A stretch of DNA of 64,000 nt from an uncultured Nitrospirales bacterium (GTDB taxonomy: Bacteria > Nitrospirota > Nitrospiria > Nitrospirales > UBA8639), in assembly GCA_958295805.1 (NCBI GenBank), contig OY282373.1, forward strand, positions 1,583,001-1,647,000, given 5' to 3'. Positions within the stretch are counted from its first letter, which is position 1. Every line of letters begins with the position of its first letter. Both the position numbers and the translations under genes were made by a program. The notes under the pieces were generated by a model, which was not told where the DNA came from, did no database searches, and saw only the letters and a program-made list of their open reading frames with translations. Below are positions 15,857-24,289 of this stretch, piece after piece.

Positions 15857-16876
15857 TTATTTGGGGTCATGCGCGCGGGCGTCCCCGGGCGTGAGGTGCC
15901 CCTCTGCCTGCTCCGGTTCCTGCGTCAGGTCCACGATCACTTTCAGCACGCCGTTTGTGGCGGCCCAGTCGAAGGCTTTGTTGCCCTCGTGAATGGGGAA
16001 GCGTTTGTGAATCAGTGCCTGCACGTCAACGGCATGGTCCCGCAGCAGTGCCATCGCCGGGGGAAACGGACCGCACCGTGAGCCTACGACGGTAATCTCG
16101 TTGACGACCAGCGCGGTCACGTCCACGGTCGGTTGCTCGTGGCAGGTGGACTTCAGCACAATCGTGCCTCTCGGACGGACGTATGCCGAGGCCCATGCAA
16201 GGCCGTCGGGGGTGCCGGTTGCCTCGACTACGATATCGAATCCCCTGGACGGGAGGTGAGAATCCTGATGGGTGTGGATGCCCCGCTGGGCAAGAATCTG
16301 CAATTTTTCATGATGCCGTCCCAGGACCGTGAGGTGGCAGGGGACGTGGTGCAAGAGTTGGGCGCACAGCAGGCCCAGTTTGCCGTCACCCATGACCAGG
16401 ACGCGGTCTTGTGCGCCGATGGGGACCTGTTCGAGAATTTGACAGGCCGCGGCAAGCGGCTCCACAAAGACGGCTTGGTCATTCGTGATGTCATCAGGAA
16501 GCGGATAGAGATTCTCAGTGGGGAGACAGAGAAAATCGGCAAAGGCCCCATCACGCCGGTCAATGCCCAAGGTGGTGCGATGGGGGCAATGGGTATGTCT
16601 CCCGGCTTGGCAGGTGGAACAGACTCGACACGCCGCGTTGATTTCACCGACGACGCGCTGACCCCTGAGTCCGGTCTCGACGGGAGCCTCTTCCACGATT
16701 CCGACGAATTCATGGCCCGGCACTCCTTGAAAGCCCATGTAGCCTCGGACTAATTGCAAATCAGTGGCGCAGATTCCCGCTTGGAGCACTCGAACGAGTG
16801 CTTCGCCTTTGGCCGGTTCCGGGGTGGGGTATTGATCGCAATACTCCAGGGTTGTCTTCAACGTCAGGGCGCGCAT
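15857..16876 (-). CDS. Zinc-dependent MDR-family alcohol dehydrogenase
   Basis: 339 residues. The N-terminal catalytic zinc region has GICATDLQL (Cys) and PGHEF (His-Glu). The structural zinc loop CRVCSTCQAGRHTHC is intact. The nucleotide-binding fold has the glycine motif MGDGKLGLL around residue 180. This fits a threonine/sorbitol-dehydrogenase-like NAD(P)-dependent oxidoreductase; the substrate cannot be read from sequence. ATG 16876 gives the normal MRALTL start. Convergent with target gene H and not obviously part of the DGR. The tail after residue 320 is polar and may be non-conserved. Confidence 0.9.
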   Translation of the reverse strand: MRALTLKTTLEYCDQYPTPEPAKGEALVRVLQAGICATDLQLVRGYMGFQGVPGHEFVGIVEEAPVETGLRGQRVVGEINAACRVCSTCQAGRHTHCPHRTTLGIDRRDGAFADFLCLPTENLYPLPDDITNDQAVFVEPLAAACQILEQVPIGAQDRVLVMGDGKLGLLCAQLLHHVPCHLTVLGRHHEKLQILAQRGIHTHQDSHLPSRGFDIVVEATGTPDGLAWASAYVRPRGTIVLKSTCHEQPTVDVTALVVNEITVVGSRCGPFPPAMALLRDHAVDVQALIHKRFPIHEGNKAFDWAATNGVLKVIVDLTQEPEQAEGHLTPGDARAHDPK

Positions 16877-17278
16877 GGGGTTAGCCGCCTTTTTCCACGT
16901 GGCTAGAGGAGACGAGTCCTTTCCCCGTCAACGTAGTGGGAACGTGCCGTTTTCTCAAGTTTTGTACCCGCGTTCAGGACCCGTGCGACCCAATCAGGCC
17001 GTCCGTGTGATCGATGTATCATACGTCACCCCGACGACTGCCGTCATCCCGCATTGTTCCATCCTTCCCGGCCTCGCTCTCGGGCCTGCCCGGCCTTGCT
17101 CCTCGTCCTGTCCGGCCCCGCTCTCGGGCGTTTCCGCCCTCTCTGTCATTCCCTGTCCCCCTCTGTCATTCCCGCGAAGCCTGTCCCCGACATTTGTTAT
17201 CGGGGAGCGGGAATCCAGGAAGCCATCGCGGTGCGCGGACCTGCCGGAGGCGCCTAGGCCTCCCCCTGGCTTTTCTAA
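16877..17278 (+). other. Intergenic repeat-rich spacer
   Basis: No gene recognised. Contains short GC-rich direct repeats (ctcgggc, gtccggcc) at 17070-17140, tgtcattccc motifs and the 56-bp inverted repeat copy at 17163-17218, then the left flank of the IS30-type element. Confidence 0.6.
17163..17218 (-). repeat. 56-bp dispersed repeat (copy 2, inverted)
   Basis: Exact reverse complement of 10531-10586. Together they form a 6.6-kb-spaced inverted pair. Confidence 0.9.
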
Positions 17279-18296
17279 ATTCACAAACGAAGTGCAACAC
17301 CTTGCTAAGGTGTTGTCATGGGCACCCACTCTCACCACCTCACCCTGGAAGACCGATGTGACTTGGCCCGTCTACATGCCGACGGGCGCTCGCTCCGGCA
17401 CATCGCGGCAGCTCTGGATCGCCCGCCATCAACCGTGGCTCGCGAACTGAAGCGCAATCGCTCCCGCACCCAGGACTCCCAGCCCGGCTCTGCCGAGCAG
17501 ACCCGCGCTCGCCGGTGGCGTGGTGCCAAACTGGCCCGCGATGCCCTCCTCCGCACCACAGTCCTCACCCACCTCCAACAGGGCTGGACCTCCGAGCAGG
17601 TGGCCGGGCGCCTCGCCCGCGACGCCGGGCGGCCGGTTATCTCCCACGAAACCATCTACCGGTTCCTCTACGCCCAGATCGCCCGAACGAAAACTTATGC
17701 CTGGCGCCACTATCTGCCCCGAGCCAAAGCCACCCGCGGCCGCCGCCGCACACGCCGCAGCCCCGCCGCCTTGATGGCTCACCGCCGCCCTCTCGCCGAG
17801 CGTCCCGCCGCAGCGGCCGACCGCCAGACCCCCGGCCATTGGGAAGCCGATCTGATGCTCTTCCGCACCTATGGCCAAGCCGGCCTCACTCTCCACGAGC
17901 GCACCTCCCGCCTCCTCCTTGCCGTATGCCCACCGGGCAAGGCCGTCGCCCCTATCGCCCACGCCCTGACTCACCGCCTCCCGCCCGTGCCCCCTCACGG
18001 CCGCCAGACTGTCACCTTCGACCACGGCACGGAATTCGCCTCTCATCACTACCTCCATGCCCGCGGCATCGAGACCCTCTTCTGTGACCGTTACGCCCCC
18101 TGGCAAAAAGGCGGCGTCGAGAACGCCATCGGCCGCCTGCGCCGCACCCGGCCGCGTAAAACCGACTTGGCCACCCTGTCTGACCAGCGGGTTCATCATT
18201 TGGTTCACGCTTACAACCACACCCCGCGGAAATGCTTCGGGTATGCCAGTCCCGCGGAGATTTTTATCCACCAAGTGGTGCACTTGAAATGTGAAT
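17279..18296 (+). mobile_element. IS30-family insertion sequence
   Basis: About 1.0 kb. The left end (17279, attcacaaacgaagtgcaac) and the right end (18271-18296, reverse complement attcacatttcaagtgcacc) form imperfect inverted repeats. The transposase fills the interior. It sits inside dispersed repeat DNA. A target duplication could not be defined with confidence. Confidence 0.8.
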
Positions 18297-18730
18297 CCAC
18301 ATCCAGAGGCTGTATTTTTGCAGATGGAGGAAAAAGCAAAAATGCTGGATTCCCGATGAAAGATGTCGGGAATGACAAGAGGGGAACCGGAATGGCAAGG
18401 GGGAACCGGAATGACAAGAGGGAAACCGGAATGCCAAGAGGGGAGCCGGAATGCCAAGGGGGAACCGGAATGCCAAGAGGGGAGCCGGAATGTCAAGGGG
18501 GAGTCGGAATGCCAAGGGGGAGCCGGAATGTCAAGGGGGAACCGGAATGCCAAGGGGAAACCGGAATGCCAAGGGAGGAGCCGGAATGTCAAGGGGGAGT
18601 CGGAATGCCAAGGGGGAGCCGGAATGTCAAGGGGGAGCCGGAATGCCAAGGGGGAGTCGGAATGTCAGTAGCATCCCGGCCTCGCTCTGTCATTCCCGCG
18701 TGCGCGGGAATAACGGAATGGTGGATTTGA
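17318..18730 (+). CDS. IS30-family transposase with read-through C-terminal extension
   Basis: Residues 1-60 hold an HTH (LTLEDRCDLARL, RHIAAALDRPPSTVARELKRN). The DDE integrase core has GHWEADL (first Asp), TVTFDHGTEF (second Asp) and QKGGVENAIGRLRR (Glu). The family-typical end is near HLKCEST at about residue 328, at the right inverted repeat. Here no stop follows, and the frame continues about 140 codons into short repeats (GMPRGEPECQG-like) to a stop at 18728-18730. The extension is probably an accident of insertion. ATG 17318 lies just inside the left repeat. Confidence 0.88.
   Translation: MGTHSHHLTLEDRCDLARLHADGRSLRHIAAALDRPPSTVARELKRNRSRTQDSQPGSAEQTRARRWRGAKLARDALLRTTVLTHLQQGWTSEQVAGRLARDAGRPVISHETIYRFLYAQIARTKTYAWRHYLPRAKATRGRRRTRRSPAALMAHRRPLAERPAAAADRQTPGHWEADLMLFRTYGQAGLTLHERTSRLLLAVCPPGKAVAPIAHALTHRLPPVPPHGRQTVTFDHGTEFASHHYLHARGIETLFCDRYAPWQKGGVENAIGRLRRTRPRKTDLATLSDQRVHHLVHAYNHTPRKCFGYASPAEIFIHQVVHLKCESTSRGCIFADGGKSKNAGFPMKDVGNDKRGTGMARGNRNDKRETGMPRGEPECQGGTGMPRGEPECQGGVGMPRGSRNVKGEPECQGETGMPREEPECQGGVGMPRGSRNVKGEPECQGGVGMSVASRPRSVIPACAGITEWWI
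18344..18690 (+). repeat. About 19-bp tandem repeat array flanked by palindromes
   Basis: Roughly fifteen imperfect copies of ggaatgccaagggggagcc, with variants tcaag, ggaacc and gtc. It begins after gattcccgatgaaagatgtcgggaatgac and ends before cattcccgcgtgcgcgggaat. There are no unique spacers, so it is not a CRISPR. Confidence 0.88.
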
Positions 18731-18732
18731 CT

Positions 18733-18762
18733 TTGAACAGGCACAAGGGATTAGTGTAGAAT
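18733..18762 (+). promoter_or_regulatory. Possible sigma-70 promoter for htrA
   Basis: TTGAAC at 18733-18738 and TAGAAT at 18757-18762, with an 18-bp spacer, about 120 bp before the htrA start. It lies just outside the repeat array. Sequence match only. Confidence 0.35.
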
Positions 18763-18884
18763 TTCTTTTATCAGCAACCAGAGCGGGTTTATCCTCATAA
18801 CAACGGCCAGCCGGAACCACTCCGTATTCTTTTTACGACGGGGTATCGCTGACCTCAGCTATTAACGTTAAAGGATCATTTTTT

Positions 18885-20378
18885 ATGAACATGGAAACTT
18901 TATCGGGACGTCGCAAAGAACGTTTTGGAGTATGGATGATTGCCCTCTTTTTTTGCGGAATCTTGTCGGGAGGGGCACCGCAGGCAACTTCGGCAACGGT
19001 TCCCGAGGCGTTTAGCCGGGGGTTTTCGGATATTGTCGAGAAAGTCCGTCCCGCCGTGGTAAACGTCGCGGTGACCGGATCAGCGGGACCACGTGGATCT
19101 CGTCGCCTTCCCCCTGGACCGTTTGGCGGCCCACCCGGCCCTCCCATGCCGGGTCCTCCCATGCAGCCACCAGGCCCGCCAAGACCGTTCGGGCCTCCCG
19201 GGATGAGTGCCGGTTCGGGCGTCATTATCAACCCGGAAGGATTCATCGTGACCAACAACCACGTGGTGGAAGATGCGGAACGGATTACGGTGACCAACTT
19301 TGAAGGGAAAGAATTCTCAGCGAAAATCATCGGCACTGATCCGAAAACGGATTTGGCCGTGATCAAAATCGAGGAAATCAACCTCCCATTCGTGTCATGG
19401 AGCACGGACGAAAAAGTCAGAGTCGGCGATCTGGTCTTGGCCGTAGGCAGTCCTTTTGGGCTGAAGGCTTCGGTAACGATGGGGATTATTAGTGCATTGG
19501 GTCGTGGCAACGTCGGCATCACGGAATATGAGGACTTTATCCAGACCGACGCGCCGATTAACCCGGGAAATTCTGGTGGTCCTCTTGTCAACATGTCGGG
19601 CGAAATTGTCGGCATCAACACGGCGATTTTTTCTCGTACCGGTGGATCGGAAGGGATTGGATTCGCGATTCCCGTTGAAATTGTCAGAGACATTACTCAG
19701 AGCCTCATCAGGTCCGGTCGGGTCGTGCGAGGCTGGATGGGGATTGCCATTCAAGAGTTGACGCCGGCCCTGGCCCAGTCTTTTCAGCTGCCGGAGTCTC
19801 ATCCCGGCGGGGTGCTGATCAGTGAGGTCCACGAACTGGGTCCCTCGGCGAAAGGCGGGATACAGCGGGGAGACGTGCTGTTGGAATACCGGGGAGAAAA
19901 ACTGAGAGACGTGAATCACCTCCGACACATTGTGGCGAGGACGCTTGTTGGTGAGGACGTTGAAATCCTTGTGTTACGCGACGGCGAGCAGAAGGCGCTG
20001 ACCGTGAAAGTCGGGGAACGTCCCACCGATGAAATGCTGGCCGGTCGACAACCCCCCTCGCGTCCTTCCGCGTCAGAAAAATTCGACAACGTGCTGGCAG
20101 GCTTGGACGTTGTCCCGTTGACGGACGAACGAAGACAACAGCTTAATCTTCCCGAAGACGTGGCCGGCGTGGTCGTGAATGAAGTCAAACCCGGCAGCGA
20201 GGCAGAGGCCGCGGGGTTACAACAAGGTGACGTCATTCAAGAAGTCAGTCGAAAGGTGATTACAAGTCTGGGTGATTACCAGAACATTGCCTCGAAGATC
20301 GAAAAGAATGAAATGGTCGTCCTCTTGTTGAGCCGTCGTGGTAACAACCTGTTTGTCGCCGTGAATCCGGATAAATAA
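18885..20378 (+). CDS. HtrA/DegP-family periplasmic serine protease
   Basis: 497 residues. Signal peptide or membrane anchor at about 15-38. Pro/Gly-rich linker at about 65-105, unusual in length (PPGPPMPGPPMQPPGPP). Trypsin-like domain with His in TNNHVVEDAE (about residue 125), Asp in TDLAVIKIE and Ser in NPGNSGGPLV. Two PDZ domains follow (about 285-370 and 405-490). Degrades or refolds misfolded envelope proteins. ATG 18885 is preceded by AAAGGATC. tatC follows 67 bp downstream on the same strand, so both envelope functions may be co-transcribed. Confidence 0.93.
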   Translation: MNMETLSGRRKERFGVWMIALFFCGILSGGAPQATSATVPEAFSRGFSDIVEKVRPAVVNVAVTGSAGPRGSRRLPPGPFGGPPGPPMPGPPMQPPGPPRPFGPPGMSAGSGVIINPEGFIVTNNHVVEDAERITVTNFEGKEFSAKIIGTDPKTDLAVIKIEEINLPFVSWSTDEKVRVGDLVLAVGSPFGLKASVTMGIISALGRGNVGITEYEDFIQTDAPINPGNSGGPLVNMSGEIVGINTAIFSRTGGSEGIGFAIPVEIVRDITQSLIRSGRVVRGWMGIAIQELTPALAQSFQLPESHPGGVLISEVHELGPSAKGGIQRGDVLLEYRGEKLRDVNHLRHIVARTLVGEDVEILVLRDGEQKALTVKVGERPTDEMLAGRQPPSRPSASEKFDNVLAGLDVVPLTDERRQQLNLPEDVAGVVVNEVKPGSEAEAAGLQQGDVIQEVSRKVITSLGDYQNIASKIEKNEMVVLLLSRRGNNLFVAVNPDK

Positions 20379-20445
20379 GGCGTCTGCTCAGGAAAACGGG
20401 CGATGGTGGGCAGTCGGTCCGAACGTCGGTGATGGAGCATCAGAT

Positions 20446-21387
20446 ATGACCGGGCAATCAAAATTTTCAAAATGGATGCAGGACAAAGTCTTTAATCCTT
20501 TTGAGGATAAAAAGATGCCGGTCATGCAGCACTTGTTTGAATTTCAAGCAAGGCTGACCAAAGCCGTCATTGTGGTGGCCGTGTTTTTTGTCGGGACGTT
20601 TTTTTACGCCGATACGTTGGTCCAATGGTTGCGCATTCCCTTACAGAATATGTTTGTGCCTGGAAGCCTGGAATGGGTCCCGACGGACCTGCCCAAAATT
20701 CCATTTGTCTTTTTGGCTCCGGCCGAAGCCTTGTGGCAGAACCTCAAAGTCGCCGCGCTGTTTGCCCTGGTCCTCGCTACGCCGTACATTCTGTGGGAAA
20801 CGTGGTCGTTTATCGTACCCGGCCTGCACGTGCAGGAACGTCGCTTCGTGGCGCCGTTTGTCGTCACCAGTACCATCGCGTTTTATTTAGGACTGGGATT
20901 TTGTTTTTTCTTCGTGTTGCCGTTTGCCCTCAACTTTTTGATTTCCTACGGCGTGCAGGCCGGATTCATTCCCCAATTGTCGATTGCCAGTTACGTGGGC
21001 TTTGCGTTGTGGTTCCTGGTGGTCTTCGGTCTGGTGTTTGAAGTGCCGTTGGCGCTCACGCTCATGGCCAAATTGGGGTGGGTTGATGCCCCGTTTCTGA
21101 AAAAGTACCGCAAATGGGCCTTTCTGGGGGCGTTTCTCTTTGCCGCGCTCTTAACGCCGACCCCTGATCCGTTTAATCAATGTCTGATGGCCTTGCCTAT
21201 GTATTTTTTCTATGAAGTCGGCATTATCAGCGCCGGCTTCTTTAAGAAAAAACCAACGGCTGAGGAGAGTGAAACTGAAACGGACGCGTTATCAGGCACT
21301 TCAAAGGAAACGAGCGTGCTCAAACCCAAAACGGCAACCGCAGGCGGTACGGGTGGTCCTGATGATGAGTACCTGAGCGTTCCCTGA
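20446..21387 (+). CDS. tatC: Sec-independent protein translocase TatC
   Basis: 313 residues, with six predicted membrane helices between about 38 and 260. TatC is the receptor of the twin-arginine export pathway. Family features include the N-terminal MPVMQHLFEFQARL segment, a first periplasmic loop ending FVFLAPAEALWQNLKVA, and LTPTPDPFNQCLMALPMYFFYE before the last helix. The 50-residue polar C-tail (EESETETDALSG) is longer than in E. coli. No tatA/tatB is seen nearby. Confidence 0.92.
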   Translation: MTGQSKFSKWMQDKVFNPFEDKKMPVMQHLFEFQARLTKAVIVVAVFFVGTFFYADTLVQWLRIPLQNMFVPGSLEWVPTDLPKIPFVFLAPAEALWQNLKVAALFALVLATPYILWETWSFIVPGLHVQERRFVAPFVVTSTIAFYLGLGFCFFFVLPFALNFLISYGVQAGFIPQLSIASYVGFALWFLVVFGLVFEVPLALTLMAKLGWVDAPFLKKYRKWAFLGAFLFAALLTPTPDPFNQCLMALPMYFFYEVGIISAGFFKKKPTAEESETETDALSGTSKETSVLKPKTATAGGTGGPDDEYLSVP

Positions 21388-21413
21388 AATTCTGAAGGCG
21401 ATTCCAGGCAGAA

Positions 21414-22436
21414 ATGTCAGATGAAAAACCAGCAAAACCTCAAACCAAAATATCAGCCAGTCATCATGATGTTTTCTTTAAGAGCTTTTATTCCAATCCC
21501 AAATTTGCCGTTGAACTCTTTCGGCTCATCTTCTCCAAAGAAGAACTCAAAGCTTATGACTGGAAAAAACTGAAAACGGAAAAAGACACGCTGCAAGATA
21601 AACGAGCGGATCTTGTTTTCTCCGTTCCACTGAAAAGCAAGCCGCACGTTCGCTTTCGAATCTTTATTCTTCTGGAACATAAATCCCATTACGACCCTCA
21701 GCTTTTCACCCAACTTTTGTATTATCAGACCTTCATCCATCAACAGACGGTTCAATCAGGCCGGCCCAGTCCTGTTATTCCCGTCCTGTTTTATCATGGG
21801 AAAAAGCCCTGGAAATGGAAAGTATCTTTCCAGGAAGCTGTTTGGGCGAGCTCTTTGTCTGAAATTCCTGTCGCATCTCGAAAAAATATGATAAATTACA
21901 CGCTAAAGTTATTAAATACTCATGACCCGAAGGCAAGAGGTGTATTGAAGGATAAAAGTTTTCAAAGTCGAGGTGTTTTACATTTATTGGGGCGGATATG
22001 GTCTTTAGAACTGTCCCGGACTGAGTTAAAAGAGGTGCTTGCTCTATTTGGTGATTTTTCAGGGAAGCGGAATGATTTGATAGTGAGTGTGGCGGATTAT
22101 TTGGAAGCTGTTTTGAAAGAGAGCCGTAAGTTTCGTCGTTTATGGGAACAAGTGGAAAAAGAGTTGGTGGAAGAGGGCATCTTTCAAAGAGGGGGATTTA
22201 TGGATATAAGAGAACATATTAGAGAAAAAGGCATCCAGGAAGGCATACAGAAGGGTATACGTAAGGGTCGGCAAGAAGGTCGGCAAGAAGGCCGGCAGGA
22301 AGGCCGGCAGGAAGTTGTCTTAAACATGCTGAAAGAAAAAACAGAAGTTTCCTTTATTTCCAAGGTGACGGGGCTTTCCAAGGATGAAATCAAAAAACTG
22401 AAAAATGGTTCTTTGCAAATGTCACGCCCTGTTTAA
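21414..22436 (+). CDS. Rpn-family recombination-promoting nuclease / PD-(D/E)XK transposase-like protein
   Basis: 340 residues. The N-terminal part has HDVFFKSFYSNPKFAVELF, then DLVFSV and FILLEHKSHYDP, which fits the PD-(D/E)XK core (Asp, then E-x-K) of the Rpn/YhgA-like family. These proteins nick DNA and promote RecA-independent recombination in E. coli. The C-terminal 70 residues contain a run of GRQEGRQE units encoded by 12-bp repeats near 22264-22313, a common length-variable hinge in this family, then a small helical end. ATG 21414 lies 26 bp after tatC. Confidence 0.85.
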   Translation: MSDEKPAKPQTKISASHHDVFFKSFYSNPKFAVELFRLIFSKEELKAYDWKKLKTEKDTLQDKRADLVFSVPLKSKPHVRFRIFILLEHKSHYDPQLFTQLLYYQTFIHQQTVQSGRPSPVIPVLFYHGKKPWKWKVSFQEAVWASSLSEIPVASRKNMINYTLKLLNTHDPKARGVLKDKSFQSRGVLHLLGRIWSLELSRTELKEVLALFGDFSGKRNDLIVSVADYLEAVLKESRKFRRLWEQVEKELVEEGIFQRGGFMDIREHIREKGIQEGIQKGIRKGRQEGRQEGRQEGRQEVVLNMLKEKTEVSFISKVTGLSKDEIKKLKNGSLQMSRPV

Positions 22437-22469
22437 TAGCTCCTCAACCCTCATTTCGACTACAGACCT

Positions 22470-22985
22470 GTGATAGAGATCATGATGATTGTTGTCGCGG
22501 TAGTCGTGATCAACAGTAAGATTTATTCGGGAGAAGTGGAAGACAAGGGAGCAGAAAGCCTACGGCGATATTTGCAGGAACACGATGCCCTGATCGTGGA
22601 CTATGAAGTCGTACCGGATGATCGGGAGAGCATTCGCAAGCAGTTGTTGCACCTGTGCGAGGTTCCGAACCTTCACGTGATTTTGACCATTGGCGGAACG
22701 GGCGTCCGTCCCACCGATTGGGCTCCTGAAGCCACACGAGACGTTATCGAAAAAGAAATCCCGGGGATTGGCGAAGTCATGCGAGCGGAAAGTCTTAAAA
22801 AAGTGAAGACCGCCATGCTGTCCCGGGGAACGGCGGGAATTCGCGGCATGACCATGGTGATTAATCTTCCAGGAAGTCCGAAGGGCGCGATAGAAAATTT
22901 ATCGGTGTGCCTTCCGATTCTGGATCATACCGTTGCGAAATTATCCGTAAAGAGGAAAGGTGAAGTGGGGACAATCTCACAATAA
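22470..22985 (+). CDS. moaB: MoaB/Mog-family molybdenum cofactor biosynthesis protein
   Basis: 171 residues. Contains the molybdopterin-binding signature LTIGGTGVRPTDWAPEAT and NLPGSPKGAIENL, which bind molybdopterin during adenylylation. Possible starts are GTG 22470 or ATG 22482/22485; the latter would remove a few hydrophobic residues. First gene of a molybdenum-cofactor group (moaB, Mrp, moeA, mobB) interrupted only by a repeat spacer. Confidence 0.88.
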   Translation: MIEIMMIVVAVVVINSKIYSGEVEDKGAESLRRYLQEHDALIVDYEVVPDDRESIRKQLLHLCEVPNLHVILTIGGTGVRPTDWAPEATRDVIEKEIPGIGEVMRAESLKKVKTAMLSRGTAGIRGMTMVINLPGSPKGAIENLSVCLPILDHTVAKLSVKRKGEVGTISQ

Positions 22986-23327
22986 ATAGGTCATTCTGAA
23001 TATGTCATTCTGAAAATCTGTCATTCTGAGCGAAGCGAAGAATCTCCTACTGAACAGCATATCCTTCACTTCGTTCAGGATGACAGGTTGGCCGTTCAGG
23101 GTGACGGGCTGACCGTTCAGGGTGACGGGCTGGCCGTTCAGGATGACGTAATGTCATTCCGAGTGCAAAGAGAAACCTGAGGTACAAATCGTTCGTGGAC
23201 CGGCATGCGCTTAGATTCTCCGTCGCTACGCTCATCAGGACTTGTCCTGAGCTTGCCGAAGGATCACAGGGAAAGGGAGTTTGTAAAGTTGTCTTAATCG
23301 ACCGTAACCGAAAACGTGGAGGCGTTC
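22986..23327 (+). repeat. Dispersed tcattctgag/ggatgaca palindromic repeats
   Basis: 23019-23085 is an imperfect inverted repeat starting tgtcattctgagcgaagcga and ending cgttcaggatgaca. It is followed by four short direct repeats of gccgttcagg(g/a)tgacg. A related copy lies at 27498-27574. Looks like a small non-autonomous palindromic element. No gene. Confidence 0.75.
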
Positions 23328-24284
23328 ATGAGTCCTGAGTTGAAAATGTATCAACCCTCAACGCAAAGCGATGCCTGTACTTATATGTGGGCATGTGCCA
23401 TTTGCGATGAAAATGAAACCTGTCAGAAAGATAAAGAAGGACATAGTCGATGGTTGGTGGCGAAACGCATGGAGCGCATTGACTATAAGATTCTCGTCAT
23501 GAGTAACAAGGGCGGGGTCGGCAAAAGCACCGTCTCCACGAACTTGGCCGTGAGCTTGGCGTTGAAGGGCTATGAGGTGGGCATCTGTGACATGGACATT
23601 CACGGCCCCAATATTCCCAAAATGGTGGGGGCCGAAGGGCAACGCCTCAAGATCAGCACGGGTGGCGGGATTATTCCGCATCAGGCCTACAACATGAAAA
23701 TCGCGTCAATGTCGTTCCTGCTCCAAAACTCCGACGATCCCATTATCTGGCGGGACGCCTATAAGTTTGAATTCATCAATCAATTACTCGGCGGCGTGGA
23801 ATGGCAGGATTTGAATTTTCTGATCGTGGATTTGCCGCCCGGCACGGGCAATGAATCGGTCACGACGATTGATCTGATTGGAGAAGTGACGGGGTGCGTG
23901 ATCGTTTCTACTCCCCAGGAAGTCGCGTTGCTTGACGCGAGAAAGTCCGTCACGTTTGCGAGGGACAGTGAGTTGCCGATTATCGGCATCGTGGAAAACA
24001 TGAGTGGCCTCGATTGTCCGCATTGCCATGAGCACATCGAAGTCTTTCGGATGGGTGGGGGAGAGGCGTCTGCCCATGACATGCAGGTTCCCTTTTTGGG
24101 ACGAATTCCGCTTGATCCTGAAGTTGTGCGGCAAAGTGATTACGGCGAACCGTATGCACTGTTTCATTCCGATCTGCCCACGGCCGACGCCTATCACAAC
24201 ATTGCCAATCAGGTTGATGATTTTTGCAAGAAAAAAGGCTCGCTGGTTCAAATCGCCACCAAGAGCCCCTTTAAGAAAAAATAG
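23328..24284 (+). CDS. Mrp/NBP35-family ATP-binding Fe-S carrier
   Basis: 318 residues from ATG 23328, which follows GGAGG by 5 nt; a GTG at 23316 is part of that site. A deviant Walker A NKGGVGKSTVSTNLA, DMDIHGPNIPKMVG and IVDLPPGTGNE are characteristic of the ParA/MinD-like scaffold for Fe-S clusters. The N-terminal CAICDENETC gives extra cysteines like eukaryotic NBP35, and CPHC near residue 237 matches the C-terminal cluster site. Probable role: loading Fe-S clusters, here next to molybdoenzyme cofactor genes. Confidence 0.9.
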   Translation: MSPELKMYQPSTQSDACTYMWACAICDENETCQKDKEGHSRWLVAKRMERIDYKILVMSNKGGVGKSTVSTNLAVSLALKGYEVGICDMDIHGPNIPKMVGAEGQRLKISTGGGIIPHQAYNMKIASMSFLLQNSDDPIIWRDAYKFEFINQLLGGVEWQDLNFLIVDLPPGTGNESVTTIDLIGEVTGCVIVSTPQEVALLDARKSVTFARDSELPIIGIVENMSGLDCPHCHEHIEVFRMGGGEASAHDMQVPFLGRIPLDPEVVRQSDYGEPYALFHSDLPTADAYHNIANQVDDFCKKKGSLVQIATKSPFKKK

Positions 24285-24289
24285 CGATC

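Noticed and set aside
17429-18649. 406-codon antisense ORF over the IS30 transposase
   Set aside because: Its N-terminal part is translated short repeats and the rest is a shadow of the DDE domain frame.
18344-18690. Possible CRISPR array
   Set aside because: Short imperfect repeats are contiguous, without unique spacers, and no cas genes are in the window. The same applies to 3641-4600.
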